A stretch of 64,000 nt of DNA from Chitinophagaceae bacterium (GCA_947447465.1 CANFKE010000002.1:124001-188000), one strand, 5' to 3'; shown: positions 44,093 through 53,692, numbered from the stretch's first letter. Notes: generated by a model not told the origin, from the letters alone. Numbers and translations are program-made.

Positions 44093-45619
44093 ATGAGTAT
44101 CTTAATCAGTCCTGCATTCAAAGGTTTTATCAAATTGCGACAGAGCGCAATTGATAATTTTATGCACAATCCTATAGATACTCAACAGCAGGTTTTCAAC
44201 CACCTTATTGGTTCTGCTCAGTTTACAGAATATGGTAAAAAGTTCGATTTTGAACATATTGACAGCATAGCCGATTTTCAAAAAAATGTTCCTATCAATG
44301 ATTATGAAACATTAAAACCATACATACAGCGCATATTTGAAGGTTCTCAGAATATACTGTGGCCATCTCCTATCACCTGGTTCGCTAAATCAAGCGGTAC
44401 TACAAGTGATAAAAGTAAATTTATACCTGTAAGTAAAGAATCTCTCGATGATAATCATTTCAGAGGTGGTAAAGATGTGTTAGCATTATACCTTAAAGAT
44501 AATCCCGATTCTAACATCACTTCAGGTAAGTGTCTCATTCTTGGCGGTAGTCACCAGATCAATCAACTAAATGCAGCTTCATTTTTTGGTGATATTTCTG
44601 CTGTTACATTACAGAACATGCCTTTTGCAGGTAAAATGTTCCGTCTTCCGGAAATGTCCATTGCGCTTATGGCTGAGTGGGAGGAGAAGATCGAACGTAT
44701 GGCGCATAGCACTATCAAAGAGAATGTTACCTACATAGCTGGTGTGCCTACTTGGACAACAGTGCTTATTAAACGCATATTTGAGATCACTGGTACTAAA
44801 AATCTGCTCGACATTTGGCCTAATCTTGAATTATATATACACGGTGGTGTCAATTTTACACCTTATCGTCGTCAGTTCGAGCAGTTCATTCCTACCCCCA
44901 ATATGCATTATCGCGAGACCTATAATGCTTCTGAGGGTTTCTTTGCTGTGCAGGATAAGGAAGATGAAGACGGAATGTTATTGTGCCTGAATCATGGTGT
45001 ATTCTATGAGTTCATGCCATTGGAAGAATATGGTAAAGAGCACCCCGAAACCCTGACCTTAAAGGAGGTCGAGCCTTATAAACAATATGCTATGGTCATC
45101 AGTACCAATGGTGGCCTCTGGCGCTATTTGGTTGGCGATACTATTCAGTTTACATCGTTGGCACCTTTCCGTATCAAGGTTACCGGCAGGCTCAAACACT
45201 TCATCAATGCCTTTGGTGAAGAGGTCATAGTTGACAATAGCGATAATGCCATTGCCATTGCTTGTGCTGAGACAGGTGCTTCAGTTGTAGATTATTCTGC
45301 AGCGCCGCTGTATATGACCGGTGAAGATAATGGTGCTCATGAGTGGATAATTGAATTTGAGCATTTACCTGTTTCGCTTGAATTATTCACGACCTTACTC
45401 GACAAATCACTACAAGCTATCAATTCAGATTATGAAGCTAAACGTCATAAAGACATTGCACTTCGTATGCCTGTAGTACATCGTATGCCTAAAGATGGTT
45501 TCAAAAAGTGGCTGAAGGATAAAGGTAAGCTTGGTGGACAGCACAAAGTACCTCGCCTCAGTAACGAACGCACACAGCTTGAAGAAATGCTGAAGTATGT
45601 TTATCCTGAAACTAATTAG
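44093..45619 (+). CDS. GH3 (auxin-responsive promoter) family acyl-adenylate enzyme
   Basis: Member of the GH3 fold of the ANL superfamily, 508 aa. Plant GH3 enzymes adenylate a carboxylic acid and join it to an amino acid; the bacterial substrates are unknown. The ATP motif is FAKSSGTTSDKSKFIPVS (about residues 97-114). YNASEGFFAVQ and WRYLVGDTIQFTS fit the second and third adenylate motifs, and VTGRLKHFINAFGEEV begins the C-terminal domain. It has no signal peptide, so it is cytoplasmic. It stands alone and ends eight bases inside the convergent next gene. Confidence 0.88.
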   Translation: MSILISPAFKGFIKLRQSAIDNFMHNPIDTQQQVFNHLIGSAQFTEYGKKFDFEHIDSIADFQKNVPINDYETLKPYIQRIFEGSQNILWPSPITWFAKSSGTTSDKSKFIPVSKESLDDNHFRGGKDVLALYLKDNPDSNITSGKCLILGGSHQINQLNAASFFGDISAVTLQNMPFAGKMFRLPEMSIALMAEWEEKIERMAHSTIKENVTYIAGVPTWTTVLIKRIFEITGTKNLLDIWPNLELYIHGGVNFTPYRRQFEQFIPTPNMHYRETYNASEGFFAVQDKEDEDGMLLCLNHGVFYEFMPLEEYGKEHPETLTLKEVEPYKQYAMVISTNGGLWRYLVGDTIQFTSLAPFRIKVTGRLKHFINAFGEEVIVDNSDNAIAIACAETGASVVDYSAAPLYMTGEDNGAHEWIIEFEHLPVSLELFTTLLDKSLQAINSDYEAKRHKDIALRMPVVHRMPKDGFKKWLKDKGKLGGQHKVPRLSNERTQLEEMLKYVYPETN

Positions 45620-46442
45620 TTGGCGATATCATTTTCGAAAACGTCAGATAAGGTATCCATATATTTTGGTCTGGCAGATAAACTTCTGTAGCATTTTTGT
45701 CTAGAAACAGTTTATAGTCAAATACACTAAGACCAATTGAATAATAACCCGGATAATAGAGTGGAATATTGTTCTCTATACAATATTGGTGCTTTAATAG
45801 CATCACATATTTACCCGGGCTGTATTTTTTATACTCGGGTCTGTAAAAATTGATGATACCTGCAATACTATTGGTGCCTTTATCAAATATACCGGCAGCT
45901 ATCAGTTGTCTATTATCTCTTACCTCTATTACATAGCTTTCAAATCGCCTTGCGGGTATTTCCATTAGCAGATCTTCAAGGGTAGCAGCCGTTGTAAAAT
46001 TGATGCTGTTTACATACACTCTATGCAATTCTTTAAGCTCTTCGGTCAATGTAAACTTCCTGACTTGTACATAGAATTGCTTGTTGATATCCAGTATTTT
46101 TCTGTTTTTGGCTGCATGGCTTACTTTGATCACATTATATCTCAACCAGAATACCGGATACACATCTTCTTGTGTTGGTGCAACAACTCGGGTAGTAAAT
46201 ACAAATTTGCCCGATCTGTACCAGCCTTTACTCAGATATTTATCCAATATCTTTCCATTCGCATCTTTTAATAAAAGAATGTTATTCGCCATAATTTGCT
46301 CGGCGAAAATAGGAATACTATCTTTTAATTCCTTTCTACATCGTAAAATAGGACGCAATTTTCCAATGGACAAGTTTACAGTTCTTCTTGATTGTGCATA
46401 TTCATAAAAAAGCGGCCTGCTCTTATGAACAGGCCGCTTCAA
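45612..46442 (-). CDS. Arginyl-tRNA--protein transferase-like (GNAT-fold) protein, start uncertain
   Basis: Up to 276 aa. LDKYLSKGWYRSGKFVFTTR and FYRPEYKKYSPGKYVMLLK followed by NNIPLYYPGYYS resemble the C-terminal domain of ATE/Bpt aminoacyl-transferases. These move an amino acid from tRNA onto protein N-termini. The N-terminal cysteine cluster of ATE is not visible, so activity is uncertain. The first 12 codons from the ATG at 46442 lie inside the terminator hairpin of the upstream gene. The true start may therefore be later, such as a TTG in VNLSIGK or the ATG at 46295 (MANNILLLKDANG). The 3' end overlaps the convergent GH3 gene by eight bases. Confidence 0.65.
   Translation of the reverse strand: MKRPVHKSRPLFYEYAQSRRTVNLSIGKLRPILRCRKELKDSIPIFAEQIMANNILLLKDANGKILDKYLSKGWYRSGKFVFTTRVVAPTQEDVYPVFWLRYNVIKVSHAAKNRKILDINKQFYVQVRKFTLTEELKELHRVYVNSINFTTAATLEDLLMEIPARRFESYVIEVRDNRQLIAAGIFDKGTNSIAGIINFYRPEYKKYSPGKYVMLLKHQYCIENNIPLYYPGYYSIGLSVFDYKLFLDKNATEVYLPDQNIWIPYLTFSKMISPTN
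46406..46440 (-). terminator. Terminator of the NHL-repeat gene
   Basis: AAGCGGCCTG and CAGGCCGCTT pair (10 bp, GC-rich) around a 10-base loop, 20 bases after the NHL gene stop. The A-run at 46406-46410 is a T-run in the minus direction. Confidence 0.85.
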
Positions 46443-46461
46443 AAAATGAATACTATTTGAT

Positions 46462-48390
46462 CTATTTGGTCAGAACAATTTTTCTTACGTATTGATTATG
46501 ACTATTAGATGCTGTGATATAATATATCCCTGAAGGTTGATCTTCAAGTTGAATATCCACATTCGTGTTAGTGTATGCAGTGAACTTCTTCACTTTCACA
46601 CCCACCAGATTTGTGATCACAAAATGAGTTTCTTCTTTCTCTCCCGAAGCTACATTCACTGTAAAACTACCTCTGTTAGGATTAGGGAAAACACTCAATG
46701 CAGCACTATTCTGGTGTACATTAGGTGTTGACAATCCCTGACATAATCCTGTATCTATCAATCTTATAGGGAAGATGGCAACGGTAACACCACATGAATT
46801 GGTAACAGTATAACGGATTGTATCAATAGCACCTGCAAAAGATAGATTTTGTACAAGGCCTGTAGCACTTACTGTAGCCAATGTTGTATTACTGCTGCTC
46901 CATACACCGCCGCCTATCACATTCGATAGGGTAGTAGTAAAACCTTGGCATAAGCTGTCAATTCCGGTAATCACACCTGCATTTGGATACATAACGATCG
47001 TTGTGGTATCATAATATACGCCATCAAATACATTTACGGTAAAGGAATCTACGCCTGTAAATCCTGCCGGTGGGGTATAGGTAAGTCCTGAAGTGGTCAT
47101 AGTAGAACCCGTAGAAGGCGCAGAATAGGCCGCAGAAACAGTTCCGAAGACAGGAGGCACTATTACTGACCATGTTTCAGTCTGACCGACATCAATATCA
47201 TCGATCGCAAGAAGTGTATCTAAGCCTCTTGGTGCATCATGGCATGTTGTTGCTACCTGGCGACTGCCGCCAACAAAATAGGGGAAATTGAAAGTATTGA
47301 TTACACGGACACGATTATTGTCATTGTCACATATATAGTACTTGCCGTGAGAAACATCTAAAGCAAATCCTGTTGACATATTGATAGATGCAGCTACCGG
47401 TAAACCGCCATCGCCTCCAAAGGTTGCTACACCATTTCCGGCAATGGTATAGATGTTGCCGAAAATATTGATCTTGCGAATGCGACTATTATTCATGTCT
47501 GAGATATATACATTACCCGGACCATCAACGGCGATTGCTCTCGGAGTATATAATTGTGAAGCTGTCGAAGGACCACCATCTCCGCTAAAGCCATAGATAG
47601 GAGAGCCTGCAATAGTTGTAATGATACCTGAGGTATTGATCTTACGAATTTTGTTATTCCCGTCATCTGCTATGTACAGATTACCTGCGGCATCTCTGCC
47701 TATTCCGGTAGGGTATTGTACTTTTGCCGCTGTAGCAGGACCGTTATCACCACCAAAAGAACAGTTAGAAGTTCCTGCGATAGTTGAAATGATTCCTGAG
47801 GTATTTACTTTACGAACCACACAATTCTGATTGTCCGCTATATATAAGTTACCGGCCGGATCATAGACCAATCCCCACGGAAAACCAAGATGTGCATTGG
47901 TAGCAGGGCCGCCATCATCAGCCGCTACATAAGTTGGAGCTCCACCTATACCTGCTATCGTTGTTATGATTCCGGTTGTCATATTGATCTTGCGGATCCT
48001 GTTATTACCATAATCCGAAAAAACTACATTACCTGATGGATCAACGGTAATACCTCTCGGGTTCTGTATCTCTGCATTTGTTGCAGGACCGCCATCCTGA
48101 GCTGCGATGTAACCACCAACTCCGGTTCCGGCTATAGTGGTGATAATACCGGTAGCATAGCTTACTTTTCTGATCCTGTGATTGCCATAGTCTGAAATAT
48201 AAACATTACCTGCGGCGTCAGTAGCCACACCATATGGGTTATTCAATGCCGATGTTGATGCGGCTACCCCGTCTGCTGTATAAGCTGCTGTCCCGGTTCC
48301 TGCAAGTGTGGTTATTGTTTGAGCTTGCGTGTTCAACGCTAATCCCATGGCGAGAAGAGAGAAGGTAAACGAGTAAAGTTTTGTGGTCAT
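46462..48390 (-). CDS. NHL-repeat beta-propeller protein with T9SS sorting domain
   Basis: Secreted protein of 642 aa with an N-terminal signal peptide (LYSFTFSLLAMGLALNTQAQ). Six NHL repeats follow, each with a P(Y/R/W/T)GxxxDxxGNxYxxDxxNxRIRK core and a TIAGTG linker, enough for one six-blade propeller. Next come a cadherin-like segment (LTYTPPAGFTGVDSFTVNV) and an Ig-like segment (ITGIDSLCQGFTTTLSN). The C-terminal type A T9SS sorting domain runs from about LSVFPNPNRGSFTVNV to YVRKIVLTK. It is transcribed alone. No enzyme motif is seen; carbohydrate or protein binding is the likely role. Confidence 0.9.
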   Translation of the reverse strand: MTTKLYSFTFSLLAMGLALNTQAQTITTLAGTGTAAYTADGVAASTSALNNPYGVATDAAGNVYISDYGNHRIRKVSYATGIITTIAGTGVGGYIAAQDGGPATNAEIQNPRGITVDPSGNVVFSDYGNNRIRKINMTTGIITTIAGIGGAPTYVAADDGGPATNAHLGFPWGLVYDPAGNLYIADNQNCVVRKVNTSGIISTIAGTSNCSFGGDNGPATAAKVQYPTGIGRDAAGNLYIADDGNNKIRKINTSGIITTIAGSPIYGFSGDGGPSTASQLYTPRAIAVDGPGNVYISDMNNSRIRKINIFGNIYTIAGNGVATFGGDGGLPVAASINMSTGFALDVSHGKYYICDNDNNRVRVINTFNFPYFVGGSRQVATTCHDAPRGLDTLLAIDDIDVGQTETWSVIVPPVFGTVSAAYSAPSTGSTMTTSGLTYTPPAGFTGVDSFTVNVFDGVYYDTTTIVMYPNAGVITGIDSLCQGFTTTLSNVIGGGVWSSSNTTLATVSATGLVQNLSFAGAIDTIRYTVTNSCGVTVAIFPIRLIDTGLCQGLSTPNVHQNSAALSVFPNPNRGSFTVNVASGEKEETHFVITNLVGVKVKKFTAYTNTNVDIQLEDQPSGIYYITASNSHNQYVRKIVLTK

Positions 48391-48517
48391 TATTTGTTCT
48401 GGTATTTAGAAGCACTAAGTTATCGAAAAAATGGTAAAATATCTTAGACAATTGTAATTCACAATAACCTCGCATATATACTGTGGGTGTGATCTTCTAT
48501 TGAATCAGATATAAAAC

Positions 48518-48550
48518 AAAAAAGCTAAAACCATGGGTTTTAGCTTTTTT
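48518..48550 (-). terminator. Terminator of the T9SS esterase gene
   Basis: AAAAAAGCTAAAACC and its complement (15 bp) enclose ATG, 20 bases after the stop of the minus-strand esterase gene. The A-run at the left end is a T-run in the minus direction. Confidence 0.85.
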
Positions 48551-48568
48551 GTTAGCACTATAAAATGA

Positions 48569-49774
48569 TTATTCAATTACAATTCTCTTTACGATCGGGG
48601 TAAAGTTGTCATCTGCAAAATGAACTTTCATCATATAAATACCAGAGCTCAATAGAGATGTATTCAGCGTATAATTCTTATTGTTGACACCTGTATAGCT
48701 CAGTACCACACGACCCGTCTGATCAAAAACGGTCACTTCCTTGACCATTTCTGATGATCTAAGGTTCACTTCGCTGGTAGCCGGATTAGGAAATACACTT
48801 ACTTCAGATGTAGTAGCAACTTCACTCACCCCTACATTGGTGCAAGTCAGATTATACAAAAACTCGGTTACCATAGAATCGACCTGTGCAAATTTTGTAG
48901 CATCGGTTGACCAAGGCACATGTCCGTCACCCGGATATACTTTGCTCATATGATAGATACCCTTTGATACATACTGCGGTTCAAGCGGGCCTAGTCCACA
49001 CAGATTTACATGCACACTTCCGCTCAATGGGTAGGCACATGAATAAGGTACTGTTGCATCATTATCACCTTGTGCATTTACAGATGGCATATCGCCGGTA
49101 GCTACAAAAGATACATTATTCAATGCACCAGCCAGATTGATTACCGCATTGGCACCAGATGAATAACCCGGATTACCGCTGTTGCCTTCTATGCCTCCGT
49201 TCGCATTCAATGCGGTGCGTAGATACGTTGGTGCTTCCATAGTGTCATTAAGGTAGCCGGCATGCATATATAATACTGCACCTGCCGAGTTTCCACCATA
49301 ATAGATATGATTCACATCGATCTTATAAGTATTGGTTGTTGCAGCATCTTGCCTGAAGAATCTTACAGCCGCCTTTCCATCGCTTATAGCTTTGATCACC
49401 ACATCTATAGCAACAGTACTATCCAATACCATCGGAACAAGGCTTCCTAGTCGATAGTCTATAGATGCGGTTACGTAACCACGCTTCGCAAAATTCTTAC
49501 AGAGGTCAGTTACGGTAGCATCATCAGCACGTGTACCACCAACAAAGCTGCCTCCGTGAGCCAGAATGATCAATGGTCTGGCAGTAAGTGCATCGCCTGC
49601 CGGCTGATAAATGTCCATCTTTAGATTATAAGGTGTAGAATATACTACAGAGTCCATTGTATAAGAAGAGAAAACAAAGGAATTATACCTTCCCGAGGGG
49701 CATTGCGCACTAGCCTTCCCAAATGAAAAAGCGGCAAGGGTGAGCATTGCTAAAGAGTAGATTTTACGCTTCAT
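48569..49774 (-). CDS. Secreted alpha/beta-hydrolase (esterase-like) with T9SS sorting domain
   Basis: 401 aa with signal peptide (KIYSLAMLTLAAFSFGKASA). The alpha/beta-hydrolase domain has RPLIILAHGGSFVGGTRAD as the oxyanion HGG motif and YYGGNSAGAVLYMH as the nucleophile elbow (Ser in GNSAG). A predicted base His lies near GDGHVPW. This HGG plus GxSxG combination is typical of carboxylesterase/lipase family IV-like enzymes. The C-terminal T9SS domain (EVSVFPNPATSEVNLRSS to PIVKRIVIE) predicts release to the cell surface. The natural ester substrate is unknown. It is a single gene. Confidence 0.9.
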   Translation of the reverse strand: MKRKIYSLAMLTLAAFSFGKASAQCPSGRYNSFVFSSYTMDSVVYSTPYNLKMDIYQPAGDALTARPLIILAHGGSFVGGTRADDATVTDLCKNFAKRGYVTASIDYRLGSLVPMVLDSTVAIDVVIKAISDGKAAVRFFRQDAATTNTYKIDVNHIYYGGNSAGAVLYMHAGYLNDTMEAPTYLRTALNANGGIEGNSGNPGYSSGANAVINLAGALNNVSFVATGDMPSVNAQGDNDATVPYSCAYPLSGSVHVNLCGLGPLEPQYVSKGIYHMSKVYPGDGHVPWSTDATKFAQVDSMVTEFLYNLTCTNVGVSEVATTSEVSVFPNPATSEVNLRSSEMVKEVTVFDQTGRVVLSYTGVNNKNYTLNTSLLSSGIYMMKVHFADDNFTPIVKRIVIE

Positions 49775-49873
49775 AATTGTATGTTGGTTAATTTAGGTGA
49801 GTAATACCCAACAAATTAATTCTTTATTTACAAATACAATAGCTATTGAATAACTTTTTTTACAAATAAACAA

Positions 49874-49905
49874 AAAGGGTATCGGAAGTAATTCCGATAC
49901 CCTTT
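49874..49905 (-). terminator. Terminator of the amino-acid permease gene
   Basis: AAAGGGTATCGGAA pairs with its complement (14 bp) around GTAA, 23 bases after the permease stop. The adjacent A-run on the plus strand is a T-run in the minus direction. Confidence 0.88.
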
Positions 49906-49927
49906 AGTTATAATTCAATGACCGGTA

Positions 49928-51403
49928 TTAGTCTTGTAGTTTGCTGTTTTTTCTGCTGTAACCAAAATAGATGACCAGACCTATTACCAGCCAGCCGCCA
50001 AGCCTTGCCCAGTTGGTCCAGCCTAAGCCGGCTATCATAGCACCGCAAACCAGAATACCTAGAATAGATACAACAGGTACCATCGGTACTTTAAATTGTC
50101 GTGGTAACTCAGGATTCGTAATGCGCAATATCCATACTCCGGCACATACCAGCATAAAGGCAAATAAGGTACCTATACTGGTCATATCACCAACTATATC
50201 TCCCGGTACAAATGCAGCGAACGCACCTACCAACACCAGAAATATCCAGTTAGATTTATGGGGTGTCTTGAATTTAGGATGCAGATCTGAGAATATCTTA
50301 GGTACCAATCCATCACGACTCATAGAGTAGAATACACGCGACTGACCCATTAACATCACTAGTATTACCGAGCTGAAGCCAAACAGAATAGCCACCGTTA
50401 CCAGATTGGCCAACCAGTTATAGCCATGCATATATGTCTTGATAGCATATGCCACAGATGCTTCTTTACCTTGTGTGCGGAAGTCGTTCACGCTGGCCAC
50501 ACCGGTCAATACGTGCGCGAATAATATATACAATATAGTGCACACCACCAGTGAGCCTAATATACCTATTGGCATATCTTTCTTAGGGTTCTTGGCCTCT
50601 TGTGCTGCAGTAGACACAGCATCAAAACCAATGAAGGCAAAGAAAACGACCCCGGCAGCACCCAATATACCCCAGATACCACCGAAATTATGGGCAACTC
50701 CTTGTACATCTGTATAGGTACCGGCTTCAGGAATGTATGGGGTATGATTAGCAGGAACCATATAGCTCCAGCCTAAGACAATGAATAATACCACTATCGA
50801 AACCTTTGATATCACTATGATACCATTGACTACCGCAGATTCTTTAGTGCCCCTGATAAGCAGCATTGTGATCATGAAAATGATAAACAATGCCGGAACG
50901 TTCATCATTCCATGGTGCAATACCTGACCCGATGCGTCTTTCAGTGTCTCGAATGGTGAGTGCGACCACTCATAGGGGACTCGCAGACCAAACATTTCCA
51001 ATAGCTTGTTCAGGTATTCACTCCAGGCTATACCTACTGTGGCTGCTCCTACTGCATATTCCAATACCAGGTCCCAACCAATTATCCAGGCTACCAGTTC
51101 TCCCATTGTAGCATAAGAATAGGTATAAGCACTGCCGGCTATAGGTATCATCGAGGCAAATTCGGCATAACACAGACCAGCCAGTGCGCAGCCTATCGCT
51201 GCCACTATAAAGCCTATTGTTACAGATGGCCCGGCATTATTAGCTGCTGCTGCTGCCGTACGTACAAATAGTCCCGCACCAATAATGGCGCCTATACCCA
51301 GTGCCACCAGATTTGCGGCACTCAACGTCCGCTTCAATCCTGATTCCCCGTCGGCAGAATCTAACATCAGCTTACCGATCGGCTTCTTTGTAAATATTCC
51401 CAT
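49928..51403 (-). CDS. APC-superfamily amino-acid permease (cationic amino-acid transporter type)
   Basis: Inner-membrane transporter of 491 aa with about 12 hydrophobic helices. The first helix region (ALGIGAIIGAGLFVRTAAAA) holds the substrate-binding GxGxxxG(L/I)F motif of the family. PIAGSAYTYSYATMGELVAW and FFAFIGFDAVSTAAQEAKNP are signatures of the CAT/YfnA-like group. It probably takes up amino acids by proton symport; specificity is not predictable here. It has its own terminator. Confidence 0.92.
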   Translation of the reverse strand: MGIFTKKPIGKLMLDSADGESGLKRTLSAANLVALGIGAIIGAGLFVRTAAAAANNAGPSVTIGFIVAAIGCALAGLCYAEFASMIPIAGSAYTYSYATMGELVAWIIGWDLVLEYAVGAATVGIAWSEYLNKLLEMFGLRVPYEWSHSPFETLKDASGQVLHHGMMNVPALFIIFMITMLLIRGTKESAVVNGIIVISKVSIVVLFIVLGWSYMVPANHTPYIPEAGTYTDVQGVAHNFGGIWGILGAAGVVFFAFIGFDAVSTAAQEAKNPKKDMPIGILGSLVVCTILYILFAHVLTGVASVNDFRTQGKEASVAYAIKTYMHGYNWLANLVTVAILFGFSSVILVMLMGQSRVFYSMSRDGLVPKIFSDLHPKFKTPHKSNWIFLVLVGAFAAFVPGDIVGDMTSIGTLFAFMLVCAGVWILRITNPELPRQFKVPMVPVVSILGILVCGAMIAGLGWTNWARLGGWLVIGLVIYFGYSRKNSKLQD

Positions 51404-51603
51404 GTAATAATTTGATTATGATCAGGAAGATGGTCCATGTATTGATATTACTGATACTACTTCCCTCAAAAGGCTAAGATAGTAGTTAATTGCGTAAATA
51501 CAATTCAATGCGCCTTATTTTGATAGGACGATACTTTAGTTAAATTTTCAATTATAATTTTATCCTATTTTCTAATTGTGAAAAATTGCATTAGGTTTGA
51601 AAA
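51404..51603. other. Divergent intergenic region
   Basis: Two hundred AT-rich bases between the permease and the plus-strand repeat protein, expected to hold two promoters. I identify no clear motif. Confidence 0.3.
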
Positions 51604-52992
51604 ATGATTTCATCCTACATTAGACGCAGGGTAATATTGCTCCTCTGTCTGGTGACCATTTCTTTCGCAGCTTTCGCACAACCTACCTTGCCCGACATCA
51701 TAGGCGATGAGGAAAATGGCATCGTACTGCTTTCGTGGACGTGTCAGTACGACGGGGTGAAATCCATTGCTGTACTTCGTTCTGCCGATAGCTCTTTCAA
51801 TTATTCCACAATTGGTTATGTAAAGAAGTTATACAAAGGCGTACAGGCCTTTGCCGATGGTCATCCTATGCCGGGTAAGAACTACTATAAGCTCACGATT
51901 GTCTTTAACTCCGGCCTTACATGGGGTAGTTTGCATTATGGTGTCTATGTCGATTCTGTAGCAGTAAGAAAGGGTAGGTCGCTGCCTTCTAATGAAGCCT
52001 TGCAAAAACTCATTGTTACCGAGCAGCCTAAACCGGAAAAGGTAGCGACAAGCAATAAAGTAAAGAACGCTGTAAACCCTGCTGATAAGGACAGGTATAT
52101 GGAAGTCTATAGAAAAGAGCCGACTCCTGTTCCTGTTGCTGCAGCACCCGTAGATACTCCACAGCAAAAACTGAAATTGCCCAAGCATAATGATGAGGAG
52201 GAAGAAATATCGGTAGAGGATTATATAGAAACATTGCCGGTTGAGACCAGAAAGAAAATAGCGGTTACCTATACAGATGATACTGCCGAGATCGATCCCG
52301 ATGCTTACATAGATACAAAGAAACCTGTTGAACCTCAAAAGAAAGTAAACGTAACATTTGACAATAAGACCGATGTGGCCGGTTTTGTGGCAACGCTTCC
52401 AAAGTCCGATACCCGCAAGTTTACGGTATCTTATAATGTCGATACTACAGAACCGGATGCGGCTAAATATATTGAAGACCCTAAAAAGCCGGAGCAACAC
52501 AAGCCTGTTGAAGAACCCAGGAAAGTGACCATTACACTTAAAGATGAGGCTGCTGTTCAGGCATATGTAGATAAGCTACCTAATTCTGCAAAAAGTAAGA
52601 TCACTGTTTCATATAATGTAGATTCTGCTGGTAGCAATGCCAAAGCTGTAGCCGAAGCAGCCAAAAAAGAACCTGCTGCACCACGCCAGAAAATATCTAT
52701 CAAGTTCACCGATGAGATGAATGTAAATGAGGCGGCAGATGTAAAGTCAAAGTATATCTTCAATGATGCCGTGTCAGGTAATGTGACCTTCAACCTGCCC
52801 GATGATCTGGCTACACATCATTATGCTATTAAATTTTACGATAAAGAGAATCATGTAGTCATAGAGATCCCCCGTATTAACACAGCCAAAGTAATATTGG
52901 ATAAACGTAATTTCCAGAAGAAAGGACAGTATCGGTTTGTCTTACGTCGCGATGTGGTGGAACTGGAATCCGGCTATGTGAATATCTATTGA
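51604..52992 (+). CDS. Secreted repeat protein of unknown function
   Basis: 462 aa with a Sec signal peptide (RRRVILLLCLVTISFAAFAQ). Residues about 27-130 look like a fibronectin-III-like beta domain (IVLLSWTCQYDGVKSIAVLR). From about 195 the protein holds four imperfect repeats of about 55-60 residues: KKIAVTYTDDT, KKVNVTFDNKTD, RKVTITLKDEAA and QKISIKFTDEM. They alternate with PK-rich, acidic linkers (DYIETLPVETR, FVATLPKSDTR, YVDKLPNSAKS). No T9SS sorting domain, lipobox or enzyme motif is visible, so it is probably periplasmic. I recognise no family. Confidence 0.75.
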   Translation: MISSYIRRRVILLLCLVTISFAAFAQPTLPDIIGDEENGIVLLSWTCQYDGVKSIAVLRSADSSFNYSTIGYVKKLYKGVQAFADGHPMPGKNYYKLTIVFNSGLTWGSLHYGVYVDSVAVRKGRSLPSNEALQKLIVTEQPKPEKVATSNKVKNAVNPADKDRYMEVYRKEPTPVPVAAAPVDTPQQKLKLPKHNDEEEEISVEDYIETLPVETRKKIAVTYTDDTAEIDPDAYIDTKKPVEPQKKVNVTFDNKTDVAGFVATLPKSDTRKFTVSYNVDTTEPDAAKYIEDPKKPEQHKPVEEPRKVTITLKDEAAVQAYVDKLPNSAKSKITVSYNVDSAGSNAKAVAEAAKKEPAAPRQKISIKFTDEMNVNEAADVKSKYIFNDAVSGNVTFNLPDDLATHHYAIKFYDKENHVVIEIPRINTAKVILDKRNFQKKGQYRFVLRRDVVELESGYVNIY

Positions 52993-53062
52993 TAGATGTA
53001 TTGAATGACTACTCATTTCTCTACATAAAATATATCCTCTGTTGCTGCTTCAGGTTACCAGA

Positions 53063-53692
53063 TCACTGCGCATCATCCATTTCATGGGTTTGCAGCATTT
53101 GTTCCCACTCCGGTCCCAGGCGTAAATAATTGCCCATATACATCTTCATCATCTGCACCATCTCTTCGGCATGCCATGAATAGACACCCAGTGCAAAGTA
53201 CAATCTGCCTTCATTTGTTTCAAAATAGAGATTGCCATTGCGGTGCAATACTTGTATGATCTGTTCCTGCGTTTCAAAACCGAAATAATCGAAAGTTTTA
53301 CCTTTTAGCGGATGGTCTGTTTTGGGAGCATGGCCTTCATAGTGCAGTGGCCCCAGCAAGCGCCAGTCGTACCTACGCACCTTGCTGGAAAACAAGGTCT
53401 TTTTCTCAAAGGCAATATACTGATCATCCAATACGATACTCTCCTTCAGGAACATGCGGAGCAGAAAACGCCTGACGGCCAGAAAATACAGGAGTGATGC
53501 TCCGGTAATATTGATCCACAGAAAATAATGATTATGTACAGGAAATGACTTGAAAACGATCAACGTTGCCAAACCTATGGTAAACAGCAGTTCAAATATA
53601 TACAACACACGCATGCGCATATTGATCCTGCTGCCAAGGTTGATGAGCAAGTGTTTGTCTCCCCAGTAATATGTAATTTCCTGCTTTGCCAA
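53063..53692 (-). CDS. Two-TM membrane protein with PH-like C-terminal domain, unknown function
   Basis: 209 aa. Two hydrophobic helices near 28-47 (VLYIFELLFTIGLATLIVF) and 57-72 (YFLWINITGASLLYFLAV) are followed by a soluble domain beginning KESIVLDDQYIAFEKKTLFS. This resembles the beta-strand layout of bacterial PH-like membrane proteins. I do not recognise a named family. It starts 29 bases after the lipB stop on the same strand, so they may share a transcript. Confidence 0.75.
   Translation of the reverse strand: MAKQEITYYWGDKHLLINLGSRINMRMRVLYIFELLFTIGLATLIVFKSFPVHNHYFLWINITGASLLYFLAVRRFLLRMFLKESIVLDDQYIAFEKKTLFSSKVRRYDWRLLGPLHYEGHAPKTDHPLKGKTFDYFGFETQEQIIQVLHRNGNLYFETNEGRLYFALGVYSWHAEEMVQMMKMYMGNYLRLGPEWEQMLQTHEMDDAQ

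Noticed and set aside
51829-52500. 223-codon minus-strand frame opposite the secreted repeat protein
   Set aside because: The plus-strand gene has a signal peptide and coherent repeats, while the antisense product is cysteine- and arginine-rich without order.
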